A stretch of 64,000 bases of DNA. Origin: Favolaschia claudopus (lineage: Eukaryota; Basidiomycota; Agaricomycetes; Agaricales; Mycenaceae). Numbering within the stretch: the stretch's first letter is position 1; the number at the start of each line of letters is the position of its first letter. The stretch lies in contig JAWWNJ010000221.1 of assembly GCA_037176885.1 (NCBI GenBank), positions 1 through 64,000 of the forward strand, written 5' to 3'. The position numbers and the translations under genes are program-made. The notes below the pieces were generated by a model. The model made no database searches, had not been told where the DNA came from, and was given only the letters and a program-made list of their open reading frames with translations. Below, one piece after another: positions 21,747 to 31,960 of the stretch.

Positions 21747-21904
21747 TGTAGTGGGAGATTCGAGGCGGTCTTGAGGAGAAGAGTGTTTGGCGATGTTTGG
21801 CATGGGTCTTAGAGTAGTGATTGCCGTGTATAGCCACATTCCACGTCTTGTCTCCCGCGTCTTCGCGGTCTTCTCGAGGCTTCTCTCCAGATTCCCCGCC
21901 TCCA
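21747..21904 (+). repeat. 3' LTR of the Ty3 element
   Basis: 158 bp, same sequence as the 5' LTR, followed by the CCGT target duplication. The reconstructed empty site reads CCCGTG-CTTCGC-CACGGG, a perfect 6-bp-stem hairpin. Confidence 0.95.
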
Positions 21905-21937
21905 CCGTGCTTCGCCACGGGTTGGATCTCAATATAA

Positions 21938-22700
21938 GATATGCAAAGAGTGTTTAAGGACAAAATTTGAATGAATACAAAGTGCAAATATACTATTCTA
22001 CTATCGCTGACGGCGGCGACCCCCAGTGGAACTACCTTCGCCTTTATCCTCGTCTCCGCTGTTCGGCGGTTCAGTAGGGTGATCATCGCTGGTGACTAAG
22101 GTGATTTTTCGCTTTTTTGGACGCTATAAATGAACCCTTCATCGCTCAAAGTTCCTTGACCATCGTAAATTCTGGGAAAAAACCCCGAATTCGGTTACTT
22201 TTGGTAACTGCGAGTAGGAGGGGAGGGGGGGAGGGGGGGTCTGGCCGAGGCCTTAAAAATTTTATCGACCCTATATCCGAAATTCGAATCCCGATTCCCC
22301 CTTGGAGTAGCTACCCGCCTATCTTATATTCACCGTTTTAAAAACTTTTGCATGTAGGTTTCGAAAATTTTGAGGAAGTCCCGAGATCAATTCTGGGGAA
22401 TCTCCGTGTCTCTATGTCACCGGTGATTATCTTCCAGTCGTTATTTGACCGCTCCGTTGATCGACCCCCGTCGACTTAGGAAAAATAACGACTGGTTCGA
22501 GTCTATTATCATATATTTATTTCCACATCTTATTTCAGGTCATTCGGTGAAGTATACAGCCAGATCTTGGCCAAAAAGCCACCGCAATTTCTATTTGCCA
22601 CCACTGTATAGAATTGAACATAACGGGCTCCGTGAGACCGCGGCAAGCCTTTAAACTCGAACTTTGAGCGCTGTGCCAGCCAGCTAGGCTAGTGATCCTC
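21938..22700. other. Stretch without gene; holds one arm of a MULE-like foldback
   Basis: No gene. From about 22303 to 22505 the DNA is homologous to the right arm of the foldback element at 39454-40075 (GGAGTAGCTACCCG, CACCGTTTTAAAAACTTTT, CACCGGTGATTATCTTCCAG, CGACTGGTTCGAGTCTA). The matching left arm is missing, so this is a truncated copy or solo arm. G-rich tract near 22217-22240. Confidence 0.65.
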
Positions 22701-23834
22701 ATGTTTCTTGTCAAGCTATTGCTTGGATCTGCTCTGAGCTTGGCCAACATCTTGCAAGTCAGCACTGCCCCGGATCCAATCAAGACAACGTACACTCTTC
22801 CAGAGTCAGCAGCAGAAGCTACTAGCACATCAACAGCTGCTTCCGCCAGTGTCACTGCCCCTTCCACAGAGTCGACAGAAGTGGTCCTGGGTCCAGGTGG
22901 GAGAGATGGGCCTATTCGGGTAATCATTTACATTGTCCTCCTTTCTCGTGGAATCCTTACTTGTTGACTAGACATGTGGCAAAAGTCTCGAGGACCTTGC
23001 CGATCTGGGCCTCTTTGACTATGAGGGTGGATGCCAAGTAATCATCGATGCCGCGAATAGAATATCTCGCCCTAACGCTTTTGAAACACTTGTCGAACGG
23101 CTCACCCTTGCCGGGTTCTATGACTTAAACCCCGAGGTAAGGCAAAGGACAATGTGGCAAAACGTTTTTTCGCTGAAGTTGTTCACCCCGGAGCAGATCA
23201 ATGATGATTGTCAGAACCTGGTTGACAAAACAGTGAGTTTGACTCCTATGTGCCACAACGTGAATATAGATGACATGTGCAGCCATATTGCATCACTGCT
23301 AGCGAAAATGATCCCACCCATACAAAAGACATTCATTACGTTCCAGTCCCGGACACTCTCACTACTCCGAATCTTGACCAGGTCAGATGAGTGTCTATTC
23401 AATCCAACATTGCATTTCTCATGCACGCACCAGATGTGCTCAGAATTTCTCCGAATCAATGGTTCACACTCTTGTGCATCCATCGGTCAGGTATACAAGA
23501 TCAGTGCGGACCAGTATGACTTCTTGAACCCATCGGTTTGCTTTCCTCTTTCACTCCCGTTTGAGTATGATTCCAATTATCGATATAGCACGGGTGTGAC
23601 GACCTACAAATTGGGACGGTGAGCGATTTAACACCGTGGCTCAATATGACCGTTGAAAGCCCAAATGCTTCACAGTATGCATGTGTCAGACCAGCCAATA
23701 TCAGTGTCTACCCAAGCAGCTATAGTGCCATCCTTGGGCCCGCACAGCGTCGTGAAGTGGATGGGCAAACACGATCCCATCGCCATAGAGCGAGACACAC
23801 ACATGGGGCGGGAGGATTCCGGTTGGCCGCTTGA
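22701..23834 (+). CDS. Secreted LysM-type protein (possible effector)
   Basis: Six exons, 22701-22919, 22972-23232, 23283-23381, 23434-23535, 23589-23618 and 23676-23834, joined by five GT-AG introns of 50-57 bp, all phase 0, giving 289 aa. The N-terminus MFLVKLLLGSALSLANIL is a clear signal peptide, followed by a Thr/Ser/Ala-rich segment, then a Cys-containing globular region (TCGKSLEDLADLGLFDYEGG, WQNVFSLKLFTPEQINDDC). The segment INGSHSCASIGQVYKIS, DFLNPSHGCDDLQIGTYACV has the fungal LysM pattern (G-x-x-C-x-S-I, LNP, LQIG-x-x-CV). Such modules bind chitin oligosaccharides; many are secreted effectors that hide fungal chitin from hosts. Fungal LysM membership is inferred from this pattern. 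The gene lies 168 bp upstream of a DIRS-order retroelement. Confidence 0.75.
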
Positions 23835-23948
23835 GCATTAGTATCGGTGTCATTACTTCCACTTCCGTGGCATTACGAAGATTGTATGTATATGGTGGCA
23901 GGCAAAACTATGACCAAGCCGTACTCTTGATCAAATTAGTTGAATTGT

Positions 23949-23970
23949 TTTGTGTGTGTGTGTGTGTGTA
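23949..23970 (+). repeat. (TG)n microsatellite
   Basis: About ten TG dinucleotides just upstream of the A1 repeat of the DIRS-order element. Confidence 0.9.
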
Positions 23971-24001
23971 CCGTTGTGCTGGAAACTCAAATTGTCAATA
24001 A

Positions 24002-24220
24002 TGGATGGTCTGGCAGACCAAGGGGATTGGCAAAAGGTGATCTCATCAGTCACATGTCTCCTCATTCTCTTCGTCTCGCCCACCTCCGCACATTGCGCTT
24101 TTGGCGCGGCGACTCCGTCTCTTTGAGACTTTCCCTTGTCCAGTCCCCCTCCATGACCCTGAGTCTCGTCCCCTGCTACTAGTCTTCTTCCCCCGTCGCT
24201 GTCATCCCTCTTTTCTCGTG
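24002..24220 (+). repeat. Split direct repeat A1
   Basis: 219 bp from TGGATGGTCTGGCAGACCAA to TTTTCTCGTG, recurring as A2 at 26691-26909. Confidence 0.9.
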
Positions 24221-24294
24221 TTTTTGTCCGCCTTTCTTCTGGGTGCTCACGCCGCTCTCTCGTCTTCTCCCCCACCTTCGGCTGGTCGACCTCG

Positions 24295-26440
24295 ATGCCT
24301 TCTCTTCGGCCCCTCCCCAGACTTATCAATGTTGATGGTTTCTTGCGCTGGGGGACCCCCGATCGGGGACCATGGACTCCTCCAAACGATGGTAGAATCT
24401 TGATGATTGCTGGGGCTCCAGTGCGTACACAGATCTGTTGGGGCCACAATCGCGTTGGGGGTTGCTGGGATGGTCGACGTCGATGTCCTCGTCGCCATGT
24501 CTGCTCTCATTGTGGAGAGCGTGCCCATATCGCACCTTCATGCCCTCGTCGTATGTCAACGCCCCCAGATGTGGCTCGGCCTATTCCGCCTCAGGAAAAT
24601 CCCCCTGCTGGCGTGTTAGTGAAGCCGGGTGAGCGAGGGGGAGATGCTTCTGGCTCTCCTCGCTCGGAATCGAGCAGGGAAGTCTTGTCTCCCCCATCAT
24701 CTGCCAAAATTGTGGAATCTGACCATGCTCCCACTTTTGAGGTGCCACCACCACCACTGCTTCCTCCAGCACGCCCTAATACAGACCTCCTCTTTCCGCT
24801 CACGACTCCTCATTCAAAGCCAATGCCGCCCTCAAAGCTGCACCCCGAGGCTTGGGCGCACGCCCTCATTGATTACCCAGATCGGGTGTTCGCTGAGACC
24901 CTCGTCTCTGCCATCCGCCATGGTGTCCTTCTAGGTGTGGATCCTGCCCGTATGCCTCCCCCCTCCTCCTCTGCCCCTGCCCCTCTTCCTTCTGCACTTG
25001 CATTTCCCGAGACAGTAGATAAAGACATTGCTCACGAGATTTCTCTGGGGCGTATTGTCGATATCACGGACTCTGCTGTGAAGCCTGTCCTGTCTCCGCT
25101 GGGCTCCGTACCCAAGAAATATAGTGAGAAGCGTCGTCGTATCCATCATCTCTCGTACCCTCCTGGCTCATCCGTCAACGACGCTATCCCAGCGGAGTTT
25201 GGCCATCTGGTGTATGAGGCTGTCATGGGGGCGATTGAGCGCATCCGGCAGGCTGGCGAACGGTCTTTCCTCTACAAGGCAGACCTTGAGGCGGCTTTTA
25301 GGCATATTCCCATTCACCCTGATCATATACACCTGATGGGCTTTGAGTGGTTGAAGCGTCTATTCCTCGACATCTTCCTGCCCTTTGGGGTTCGTACGGG
25401 ACCCCGCATCTACAATTACTTTGCGGAGGCCCATCACTGGGTCCTCCTCTCTCGGGATGAGGTCATGGCACTTATTCAGCACTACCTAGATGATTGGCTC
25501 AATGTCACCCCCGCTTCCAGGGGTGCGGAGTATGCTCGTCATGGTCGCTGTCTTCCGGGCGGTTGCGGAGGAGCTAGGCTTCTCAATCTCCAGCGACAAG
25601 GAGGAGGGTCCGACCCACTGCCTTGAGTTCCTTGGCATTGAGCTGGACACCATTGCTATGCAGGCTCGTCTGCCCAAAGATAAGCTTGCTCGCCTCCTTG
25701 TCTTTCTGGATGGGTGCCTGTCTCGTCGGACCGCCAGCTACCATGACCTGGAGAAACTCTGTGGCCATCTCGTCTTTGCTCAGTCAGTGATTCCCGTTGG
25801 ACGATTCTTTACCCGCCGTATCCGGGACTTCATGCGCCGCCTTTCACTTCTCCCCCGTCACCAGCGCCGCCGTCTCCCTTCCTCTGCTCGACTCGATATT
25901 GCGTGGTGGAACACCTTCCTCCCGTCTTTCAATGGCATTTTCGCCATTGGACCCCCGCGTCCCACCATCGAGATCTTCACGGATGCTAGTGGTAAGCTGG
26001 GTTTGGGCGGTTACTGGGGAGGTGGTGACCTTTTCTTCACTGAACCTGTCCCGGTGAAGTATGAACGCCATCCAATTCATTGGAAGCAGATGCGTGCTGT
26101 GCTACGGGCAGCGGAGGTCTGGGGTCACTGTTGGGCTGGGTTGGAGGTTATCTTTCGTATTGATAACGAGGCCATCTCTACCTGTCTGCAGTCTGGCTCT
26201 ATTGATCATCCTCCTACCCAAGCACTTTTCCGCCAGTTCGCTCTCCTTGCCGTTCAGAAGGACTTCACTTTCCGCCCCGTCTGGATCCCAACAGACGAGA
26301 ATTCCGTAGCAGATGCCCTTTCGAGGTTCCGGTGGCTCACGCTAGCAAAGCTGTATCCACACTGGCCCCTCCCCAAGTCCGGTACCCGCCCTGCCCGTGT
26401 CGCTGTCACTGCCCCCTCTATTGTCATTGTGCGTTCCTAG
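24295..26440 (+). pseudogene. DIRS-order gag-like/RT/RNase H polyprotein, one frameshift
   Basis: N-terminal segment has a Cys/His cluster (CWGHNRVGGCWDGRRRCPRR then HVCSHCGERAHIAPSC), a gag-like knuckle seen in such elements, then a Pro-rich linker. RT: VDITDSAVKPVLSPLGSVPK, HLSYPPGSSVNDAIP, YKADLEAAFRHIPIHP, LMGFEW, LPFGVRTGPRIYNYFAEA and the active site HYLDDWL. Near 25540 one nucleotide is lost or gained (first frame stops at 25626; the second continues from about 25490). RNase H: IEIFTDASGKLGLGGYWGG, HWKQMRA, FRIDNEAIS and NSVADALSRFRW. The domain order and the DIRS-type motifs (SYPPG, LPFG) separate it from Ty3 or LINE RTs. Confidence 0.85.
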
Positions 26441-26571
26441 CACCCCTGCCCCTCTCCCCCTTCCTCCCCTCCCTTTGTTGCTGTCCATTCCCCTCAGTTT
26501 CTTGTGGAGCCTGTGGCGCTTCACCCTGTCTTCGCCCGCCTGTGGCTGCTTCATGGTGAGCTGTTGGTTGT

Positions 26572-26688
26572 GGGCTGCCTTGGCTCCCTCGCCTTTGGGC
26601 GGAGTGCAGCGAGCTTCGTTTTGAAGTTCATGCCCAATATATCAATGGCTTGCTTACAAATCCTCTCTCTCGTGAAGCTCAGGCCAAT
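26572..26688 (+). repeat. Split direct repeat B1
   Basis: 117 bp GGGCTGCCTTGGCTCCCTCG...CTCAGGCCAAT, recurring as B2. Confidence 0.9.
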
Positions 26689-26690
26689 CC

Positions 26691-26909
26691 TGGATGGTCT
26701 GGCAGACCAAGGGGATTGGCAAAAGGTGATCTCATCAGTCACATGTCTCCTCATTCTCTTCGTCTCGCCCACCTCCGCACATTGCGCTTTTGGCGCGGCG
26801 ACTCCGTCTCTTTGAGACTTTCCCTTGTCCAGTCCCCCTCCATGACCCTGAGTCTCGTCCCCTGCTACTAGTCTTCTTCCCCCGTCGCTGTCATCCCTCT
26901 TTTCTCGTG
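26691..26909 (+). repeat. Split direct repeat A2
   Basis: Copy of A1; begins 2 bp after B1 ends. Confidence 0.9.
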
Positions 26910-26994
26910 CCCACCCACCCACTCCTAGTTAGTTTTGCTATTTTCTGCGCACTCACGTAGCTACGGTTTTGTTCTGTATCCTGTAGTGATGTAG

Positions 26995-27111
26995 GGGCTG
27001 CCTTGGCTCCCTCGCCTTTGGGCGGAGTGCAGCGAGCTTCGTTTTGAAGTTCATGCCCAATATATCAATGGCTTGCTTACAAATCCTCTCTCTCGTGAAG
27101 CTCAGGCCAAT
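26995..27111 (+). repeat. Split direct repeat B2
   Basis: Copy of B1; marks the right end of the DIRS-order element. It is followed after 2 bp by a small MITE. Confidence 0.9.
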
Positions 27112-27113
27112 AA

Positions 27114-27264
27114 TAGGGGCATTCAAAGTAAACTTGCGCTTTCGCGCTTACGACGCTTTTGACGCTTTCGCGCTTATGCGGCTGGAGCGGCACCATCTGT
27201 CAAACACGGCAGCGCGGCAGTGCGTGACAATAAGCGCGAAAGCGCAAGTTTAGGAATGCCCCTA
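27114..27264 (+). mobile_element. Short MITE with TAGGGGCATTC ends
   Basis: 151 bp. Both ends read TAGGGGCATTC then ACTTGCGCTTTCGCGCTTA in inverted orientation, about 35 bp with a small gap. No clear target duplication: the left flank is the DIRS element and may have been replaced. TAGGGG ends resemble hAT-type MITEs. It abuts the 3' end of the pogo transposase ORF. Confidence 0.75.
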
Positions 27265-29440
27265 CTCCTTTTCCGCCGCCTTCGCCGCTTTCGCCACCTC
27301 CCGCTCTGCCGCCTTCGCCTGTCTCGCCTTCTCCTTCTCCGCCGCCTTCGCTGCGTTTGCTTGCTGCGTCATCTTTTTCTTGATTTCTGGAAACAGCTTC
27401 TTCAGCCCGGCATGCATGGCCGCCATCTCCTTCTTCTGTGCTTTCTTCATTAGCGCAGCCTTGTTTTCGGGGGCGGTCATGAGGCGACCATGAGCGCCTT
27501 CCTCCTCGTACTCCCGCTTCTGCTTGTGCTTTTTTGCATGGAGCTTCTGGCGAAGGCGAGCATTCTCTTTATCCATCAAAATCATCTGAGCATGATTTTT
27601 CTCTAGCTCAACCCCTGCAGCCTTTGCAATGTCCCGCAGCTTCTCATTCTGCGCTGCCATCGCCTTCGCGTTTCGAGATGCCGCTCCACGAAGTGGGGAG
27701 GGTACCGCGATCTTATACAGAGCTTCGATTACTTCTCGGGCAGCATCGGACGTCGACGATGATGCAGTTGGAGGAGGTGGGAATATGAGAGGAGCGGAAC
27801 TGGCGGTGCGTGATGTGGACGAAGTCTGGGAAGCTGAGGAGGGAGTCTGTGAAGACGGGGGTGATGCGGTAGTATGTACGCGAGACTGAGGACCTAGCAC
27901 GAGATGTTGTAGAGATCAGAGGAAATGGATCATCTTCAGCATTAGCAGCAGATGACGGCGCATCATGACGCTCTATGGGAACAAGTAATGCAGGGAGACG
28001 TGCAGGGAGGGGTTGAGCTGCTTGCGTTGTGTAGTTGAGGGAAGGAGCAAACAACTCCTTATCAACTGCATTTTCGTCAAGGGGGCAGACACCACACTTC
28101 CGAAATGCGGAAAGAATGTTGGATTTGGAAAAAGCTTGCGCGCGGGCAAAGGCGTAGTTGGAAAGAAGATTGTATTTGTCGATGATTACATCGTTTCTAA
28201 GTTGCTACATATACAACCATGAGCCTCTGCCGCCCTAAATCATTCCAAATCCGAACACACCTCCGAGACACGAGCCTTCCACTTGCGAGATAACGGACCA
28301 AAGACTCCAACATCACACGGCTGTAGAGCGCGTGTTGTGTGCGGAGGGAGACACAGAACGAGAATACGATGTTTCTCGGCAAAGTCAATGAATCGGAAGG
28401 TTCCGTGGCTACTGTGACCGTCGAGGATGAGGAGCCGATAATCGGCCGGGTCGTCAAGCTTATCGACCGTTGAAGGCGCAAAATCCTTCTCGAGCCAAAG
28501 AGCCCCAAGCTCTTGGTCCGTCCATCCATTCGGTGAAATAGAGATGCTAGAGGACAATCAGTACTTGAGGGCAAATGAAAGCGAAAGAATCTGAGAAAAA
28601 CATGCCTTGCCTCGGCGGGATTATCCTCTCCCCACCTCAAATCGCGTCGAGCCCCTTGGAAGACCACAGATGGAGGGATGGCCGACCCATCGGCACTAAT
28701 GCACTCAATGATGGTCACCAAGTCCCGATTACCGGTTTCAATACGGGACACGCTCGCGATCAACAAGTGCCTTGATCTTGTCGCCGACACCAAGTTGTAT
28801 GCCTAAAAATTGCATAAGCAGAGGGTGGGATGGAAGACCGAAACAAAAGATGATTGCGTACCTTTTTCATCCATATTATAGATGTTCTTCGTCTTGATAT
28901 CATACTTCTCTATCGTTTCTTGCAGAAGTTCAAAATAAGCATGAACTACGGTGGGATTCAAGGCATGGGCACGACATTCTTCAAGGGCGGAAGCCCATTT
29001 GACTTTGAGATCGGGGTTACGCTCCTTGAACCGTTGCGGCCAGGATTCGCCAACCGGAGCCCCGGCCAAGTCAGACGCGTAGTCACCGACTGTGGCGAGA
29101 GTAACAGGGAAGTCACGTTTTCCGACGATCTACAAAGAGGATGAATAGGAGCAAAAAAAAGATATAATGGCACAATTCAAAAGATACCTTAATCCATTCC
29201 TTCAATACAGATTCCTTTGGCGCGCTCAAAGCACGTTCATGGGCATGGCCTTCAATGCGTGTCGGAATACCCCTCCGACGACCTTGAAGGGTGCTGCGAG
29301 GGACGCTGTAATACTTGGCCGCTTGGCGTTCCGAGATGCCAGTCTTCTCGATAGCGATAATAGCAAGCCGGAGACGCTCTTCTTGGGAGAGCTGGTCAAG
29401 ATCAACGTCCGCAATGTCGGTAACAGGATCTCCGTCTTCT
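27262..29440 (-). pseudogene. Pogo/Tigger-type transposase (HTH-CENPB-DDE_1)
   Basis: Minus-strand gene with short introns. Exon 1 (about 29440-29186): [40 protein letters not shown], a pipsqueak-type HTH. After a GT-AG intron ending TTTGTAG: IVGKRDFPVTLATVGDYASD, WPQRFKERNPDLKVKWA (CENP-B-type DNA binding). First catalytic acid in IYNMDEKG, then a second intron; second in LLILDGHSSHG; third in LPPHTTRALQPCDVGVFGP. The C-terminal region reads NYAFARAQAFSKSNILSAFR and GVCPLDENAV, then a Ser/Pro stretch and a long Lys/Ala coiled coil ending at the MITE. Several exon joins need frame changes, so integrity is unproved. The N-terminus runs into antisense chromovirus sequence at about 29430. Confidence 0.8.
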
Positions 29441-31298
29441 TCGTCAAGAAGAAGGACGGCGGACTTCGGTTCGTACAGGACTATCGAGCTTTAGACGCTA
29501 TGACCGTGAAGAATCGTTACCCGCTCCCCTTAATCAACGACCTCATCAACCGACTCAGGGGAGCCCGGTACTTCACGAAGCTCGATGTCCGATGGGGCTT
29601 TAACAACGTTCGAATCCGTGAAGGCGACGAGTGGAAGGCAGCGTTCCGGACCAACCGGGGACTGTTTGAGCCGCTGGTCATGTACTTCGGTCTGACCAAC
29701 TCCCCTGCAACCTTCCAGACCATGATGAACGACATCTTCCAGGATCTTATCCTCTCTGGCGACGTCATGGTCTACCTCGACGATATCCTCATTGCCCACT
29801 CAGACATCCGTCGGCATCGAGAGATCGTCCGAGAGGTCCTGCGGAGGCTTCGCGCAAACAAGCTTTACCTTCGAGCAGAGAAGTGTGAGTTTGAGCGGAC
29901 CTCCATTGAGTACCTCGGTGTGATTATCTCCCACAACCACGTCGAGATGGACCCTGTAAAGGTTGCAGGAGTGGCAGCTTGGCCAGCGCCTGAGAATAAG
30001 AAGGATGTGCAGCAGTTCCTTGGCTTCACAAACTTCTACCGCTGGTTCATTGCGGGCTTCTCAGACGTTGCTCAAGCCCTCTTCAGACTCACCAAGAAGG
30101 GCATCGCCTGGACCTGGGGGCCTGAAGAGCAAGCTGCATTTGACGAGCTCAAGCGGCGGGTGACTCGGGACCCCGTTCTGGTTCTCCCAAACCCCGAACG
30201 CCCGTACCGGCTCGAGGCTGACAGCTCTGACTATGCCACCGGTGCCGTCCTCTCCCAGCAGGGTGACGATGGCAAGTGGCATCCGGTTGCGTTCTACTCC
30301 AAAAGCCTGAACGAGGTGCAGCGGAATTACGAAATTCACGACAAGGAGATGCTTGCGATTGTGCGAGCCCTTGAGAAGTGGCGCCACTTCCTTGAGGGCG
30401 CGCAGCACCCGGTTGAGATCTGGACGGACCACAAAAACCTGGAATATTTCCGGAAGGCCCAGAAGCTCAACCGTCGCCAAGCTCGGTGGTCTCTCTACCT
30501 CTCCCGTTTCGACTTCTCGCTGCACCACCAACCGGGTCGCCTCATGGGTCGCCCTGACGCGCTTTCTCGGAGACCGGACCATGTAGTGCAGGACGATAAC
30601 CAGGACGTTACCCTGCTTCGACCCGAGCTGTTCCACGTTCGGGCCACCGAAGCCCTGGTTATTGCTGGCCCTGAGGCTCCCCTCTTGCGCGACATTCGCG
30701 ATGCGCTTGCCGGGGAACCCGACCTTGAAGAGCCCATTGCCCTGACTGCCAAGGAACTCCTCAAGGCCCGAGGTGTGCGGTCTGCCCGGTCTTCGGAATG
30801 GCGTATTGAAGGTGGACTCCTTTACTTCCGGGGGAAGGTTGTCGTCCCCCGAGACAAGGACCTCCGCCGACGCATCCTGGAGCAGCACCATGACACGCGC
30901 GTTGCAGGCCATGCCGGTCGTTTCAAGACTCTGGAGCTCGTGTCTCGGAACTACTGGTGGCCCCAACTGTCGCGCCATGTCGGCCGGTACGTTGCGACTT
31001 GTGACTTGTGCTGCCGCACCAAGGCGCTTCGTAGACTGCCGATTGGTGAGCTCCACCCCACAGAGGTCCCCGAGGAGCGCTGGCACACCGTCTCAGTCGA
31101 CTTCATTGTCGAGCTTCCGGAGGCCCATGGATACGATGCAGTCATGGTCGTTGTCTGTGCCCTTGGGAAGAGAGCACACTTCATGGAGTGTCACACCACC
31201 ATTGACGCGGTTGGCGCTGCTCGGCTGTACTACCGGAACGTCTGGCGCCACCATGGCCTGCCGGAGAAGTACATTTCGGATCGTGGCACCATTGCAGG
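29425..31298 (+). pseudogene. pol: Chromovirus RT-RNase H-integrase fragment
   Basis: Open frame with [51 protein letters not shown] and the RT active site [12 protein letters not shown]. RNase [67 protein letters not shown]. Integrase: zinc module H-x5-H...C-x2-C ([13 protein letters not shown]...CDLCCR), first acid in [10 protein letters not shown], second in ISDRG. The sequence leaves the family just after ISDRGT at about 31298, before the catalytic glutamate. The open frame continues upstream to 29167 but there it is the antisense of the pogo gene. Confidence 0.9.
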
Positions 31299-31398
31299 GA
31301 CAAGTCTGAAATGCATTTATTTTCAATTGTATCTACAGAGTTGCAGCTCCCAACTGCATCGGGAGGGCGGGACTGCGTCGGCGACACGTTAGGCGCTC

Positions 31399-31602
31399 GA
31401 AAACGGACTTGTCAATTGCGAGGAAGTCCTCTGACAGCGTGGCATCCATCTTTGATGCCCGAGATCCGAGGCCACGTGCCTGGCACCAGCGTTGGGGGGA
31501 GAAAACGGACTTGTCAATTGCGAGGAAGTCCTCTGACAGCGTGGCATCCATCTTTGATGCCCGAGATCCGAGGCCACGTGCCTGGCACCAGCGTTGGGGG
31601 GA
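31399..31602 (+). repeat. Tandem duplication, 102 bp x 2
   Basis: Two adjacent identical-looking copies beginning GAAAACGGACTTGTCAATTG and ending AGCGTTGGGGGGA, at 31399-31500 and 31501-31602. They replace the middle of the integrase; origin unknown. Confidence 0.95.
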
Positions 31603-31675
31603 TAGCGTTTAGTCGATCCATTCCCCACTCGCCCCAGACACGAAGAGCCGCCACCAGTCCTTGACGTTCCTGGCG

Positions 31676-31960
31676 ACAAGCAATGGGAGGTCGAGGAGAT
31701 ATTGGATGCCAAGATCCGCTATGGGAGTCTATGGTACTTTGTTCGCTGGAAGGGTTATGACCCGTCCCATGATCAATGGGTGAAGCACTCTAATGTCTTT
31801 GCCCCGGACGCTGTCGCTGCTTTCTACCGCAAATACCCTTCCAAACCTCGCTCCATTGCTGTTGCTGCCTTCGATTCCCTTCCCTTCCGTGACCGCTCGT
31901 CAACTCCAGCTCAGGTGCGATCTATGCGTCGAGGCGCCGCATTCCAAAGGGGGGATGATG
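31676..31960 (+). pseudogene. Chromovirus integrase C-terminus with chromodomain
   Basis: Reads WEVEEILDAKIRYGSLWYF, VRWKGYDPSHDQWV and FAPDAVAAFYRKYP: the classical chromodomain with aromatic positions retained (W-Y-F...W-K-G-Y...W). In chromoviruses this module steers integration toward modified histones. It is in frame with no intact integrase core here. Confidence 0.9.

Larger units (their letters stand above)
15009..21904 (+). mobile_element. Complete Ty3-type LTR retrotransposon with matching LTRs
   Basis: 6896 bp. LTRs at 15009-15166 and 21747-21904 (158 bp each) begin TG and end CA and show no difference on direct reading. The target duplication is CCGT (15005-15008, 21905-21908). 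A purine-rich tract with a G run precedes the 3' LTR. Domain order is gag, protease, RT, RNase H, integrase, i.e. Ty3/Gypsy order. Identical LTRs imply a very recent insertion. Pol is one open frame; gag has one possible 1-nt shift in a C run near 16262. The element is unusual for its short LTRs. Confidence 0.95.
24002..27111 (+). mobile_element. DIRS-order retroelement with split direct repeats, recombinase missing
   Basis: Structure: A1 24002-24220, coding region 24295-26440, B1 26572-26688, A2 26691-26909, B2 26995-27111. A1 and A2 (219 bp) match, as do B1 and B2 (117 bp). This A1-internal-B1-A2-B2 layout is the split direct repeat of PAT/Ngaro-type tyrosine-recombinase retrotransposons, not an LTR layout. 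The RT belongs to the same order. No tyrosine recombinase ORF fits between the RNase H end and B1 (132 bp), so the copy is non-autonomous or internally deleted. B1 and A2 are separated by 2 bp. Confidence 0.8.

Noticed and set aside
14853..21937. Ty3 element interpreted as interrupting the last exon of the upstream gene
   Set aside because: An open frame can be drawn across the target site, but the best exon chain for the 14543-14815 gene ends at the TGA at 14815, so the insertion lies in 3' flanking DNA.
21905..21937. CCCGTGCTTCGCCACGGGTTGGATC considered as part of a tRNA gene
   Set aside because: The stem-loop is there once the Ty3 element is removed, but no T-loop GGTTCRANNCC or acceptor stem can be drawn.
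24002..26909. A1 and A2 taken as a pair of LTRs
   Set aside because: The additional B1/B2 pair, the DIRS-type RT and the lack of TG...CA ends fit split direct repeats better than LTRs.
30061..31086. Long minus-strand frame of 341 codons
   Set aside because: It is the antisense shadow of the chromovirus RT/RNase H/integrase frame, whose catalytic motifs are on the plus strand.
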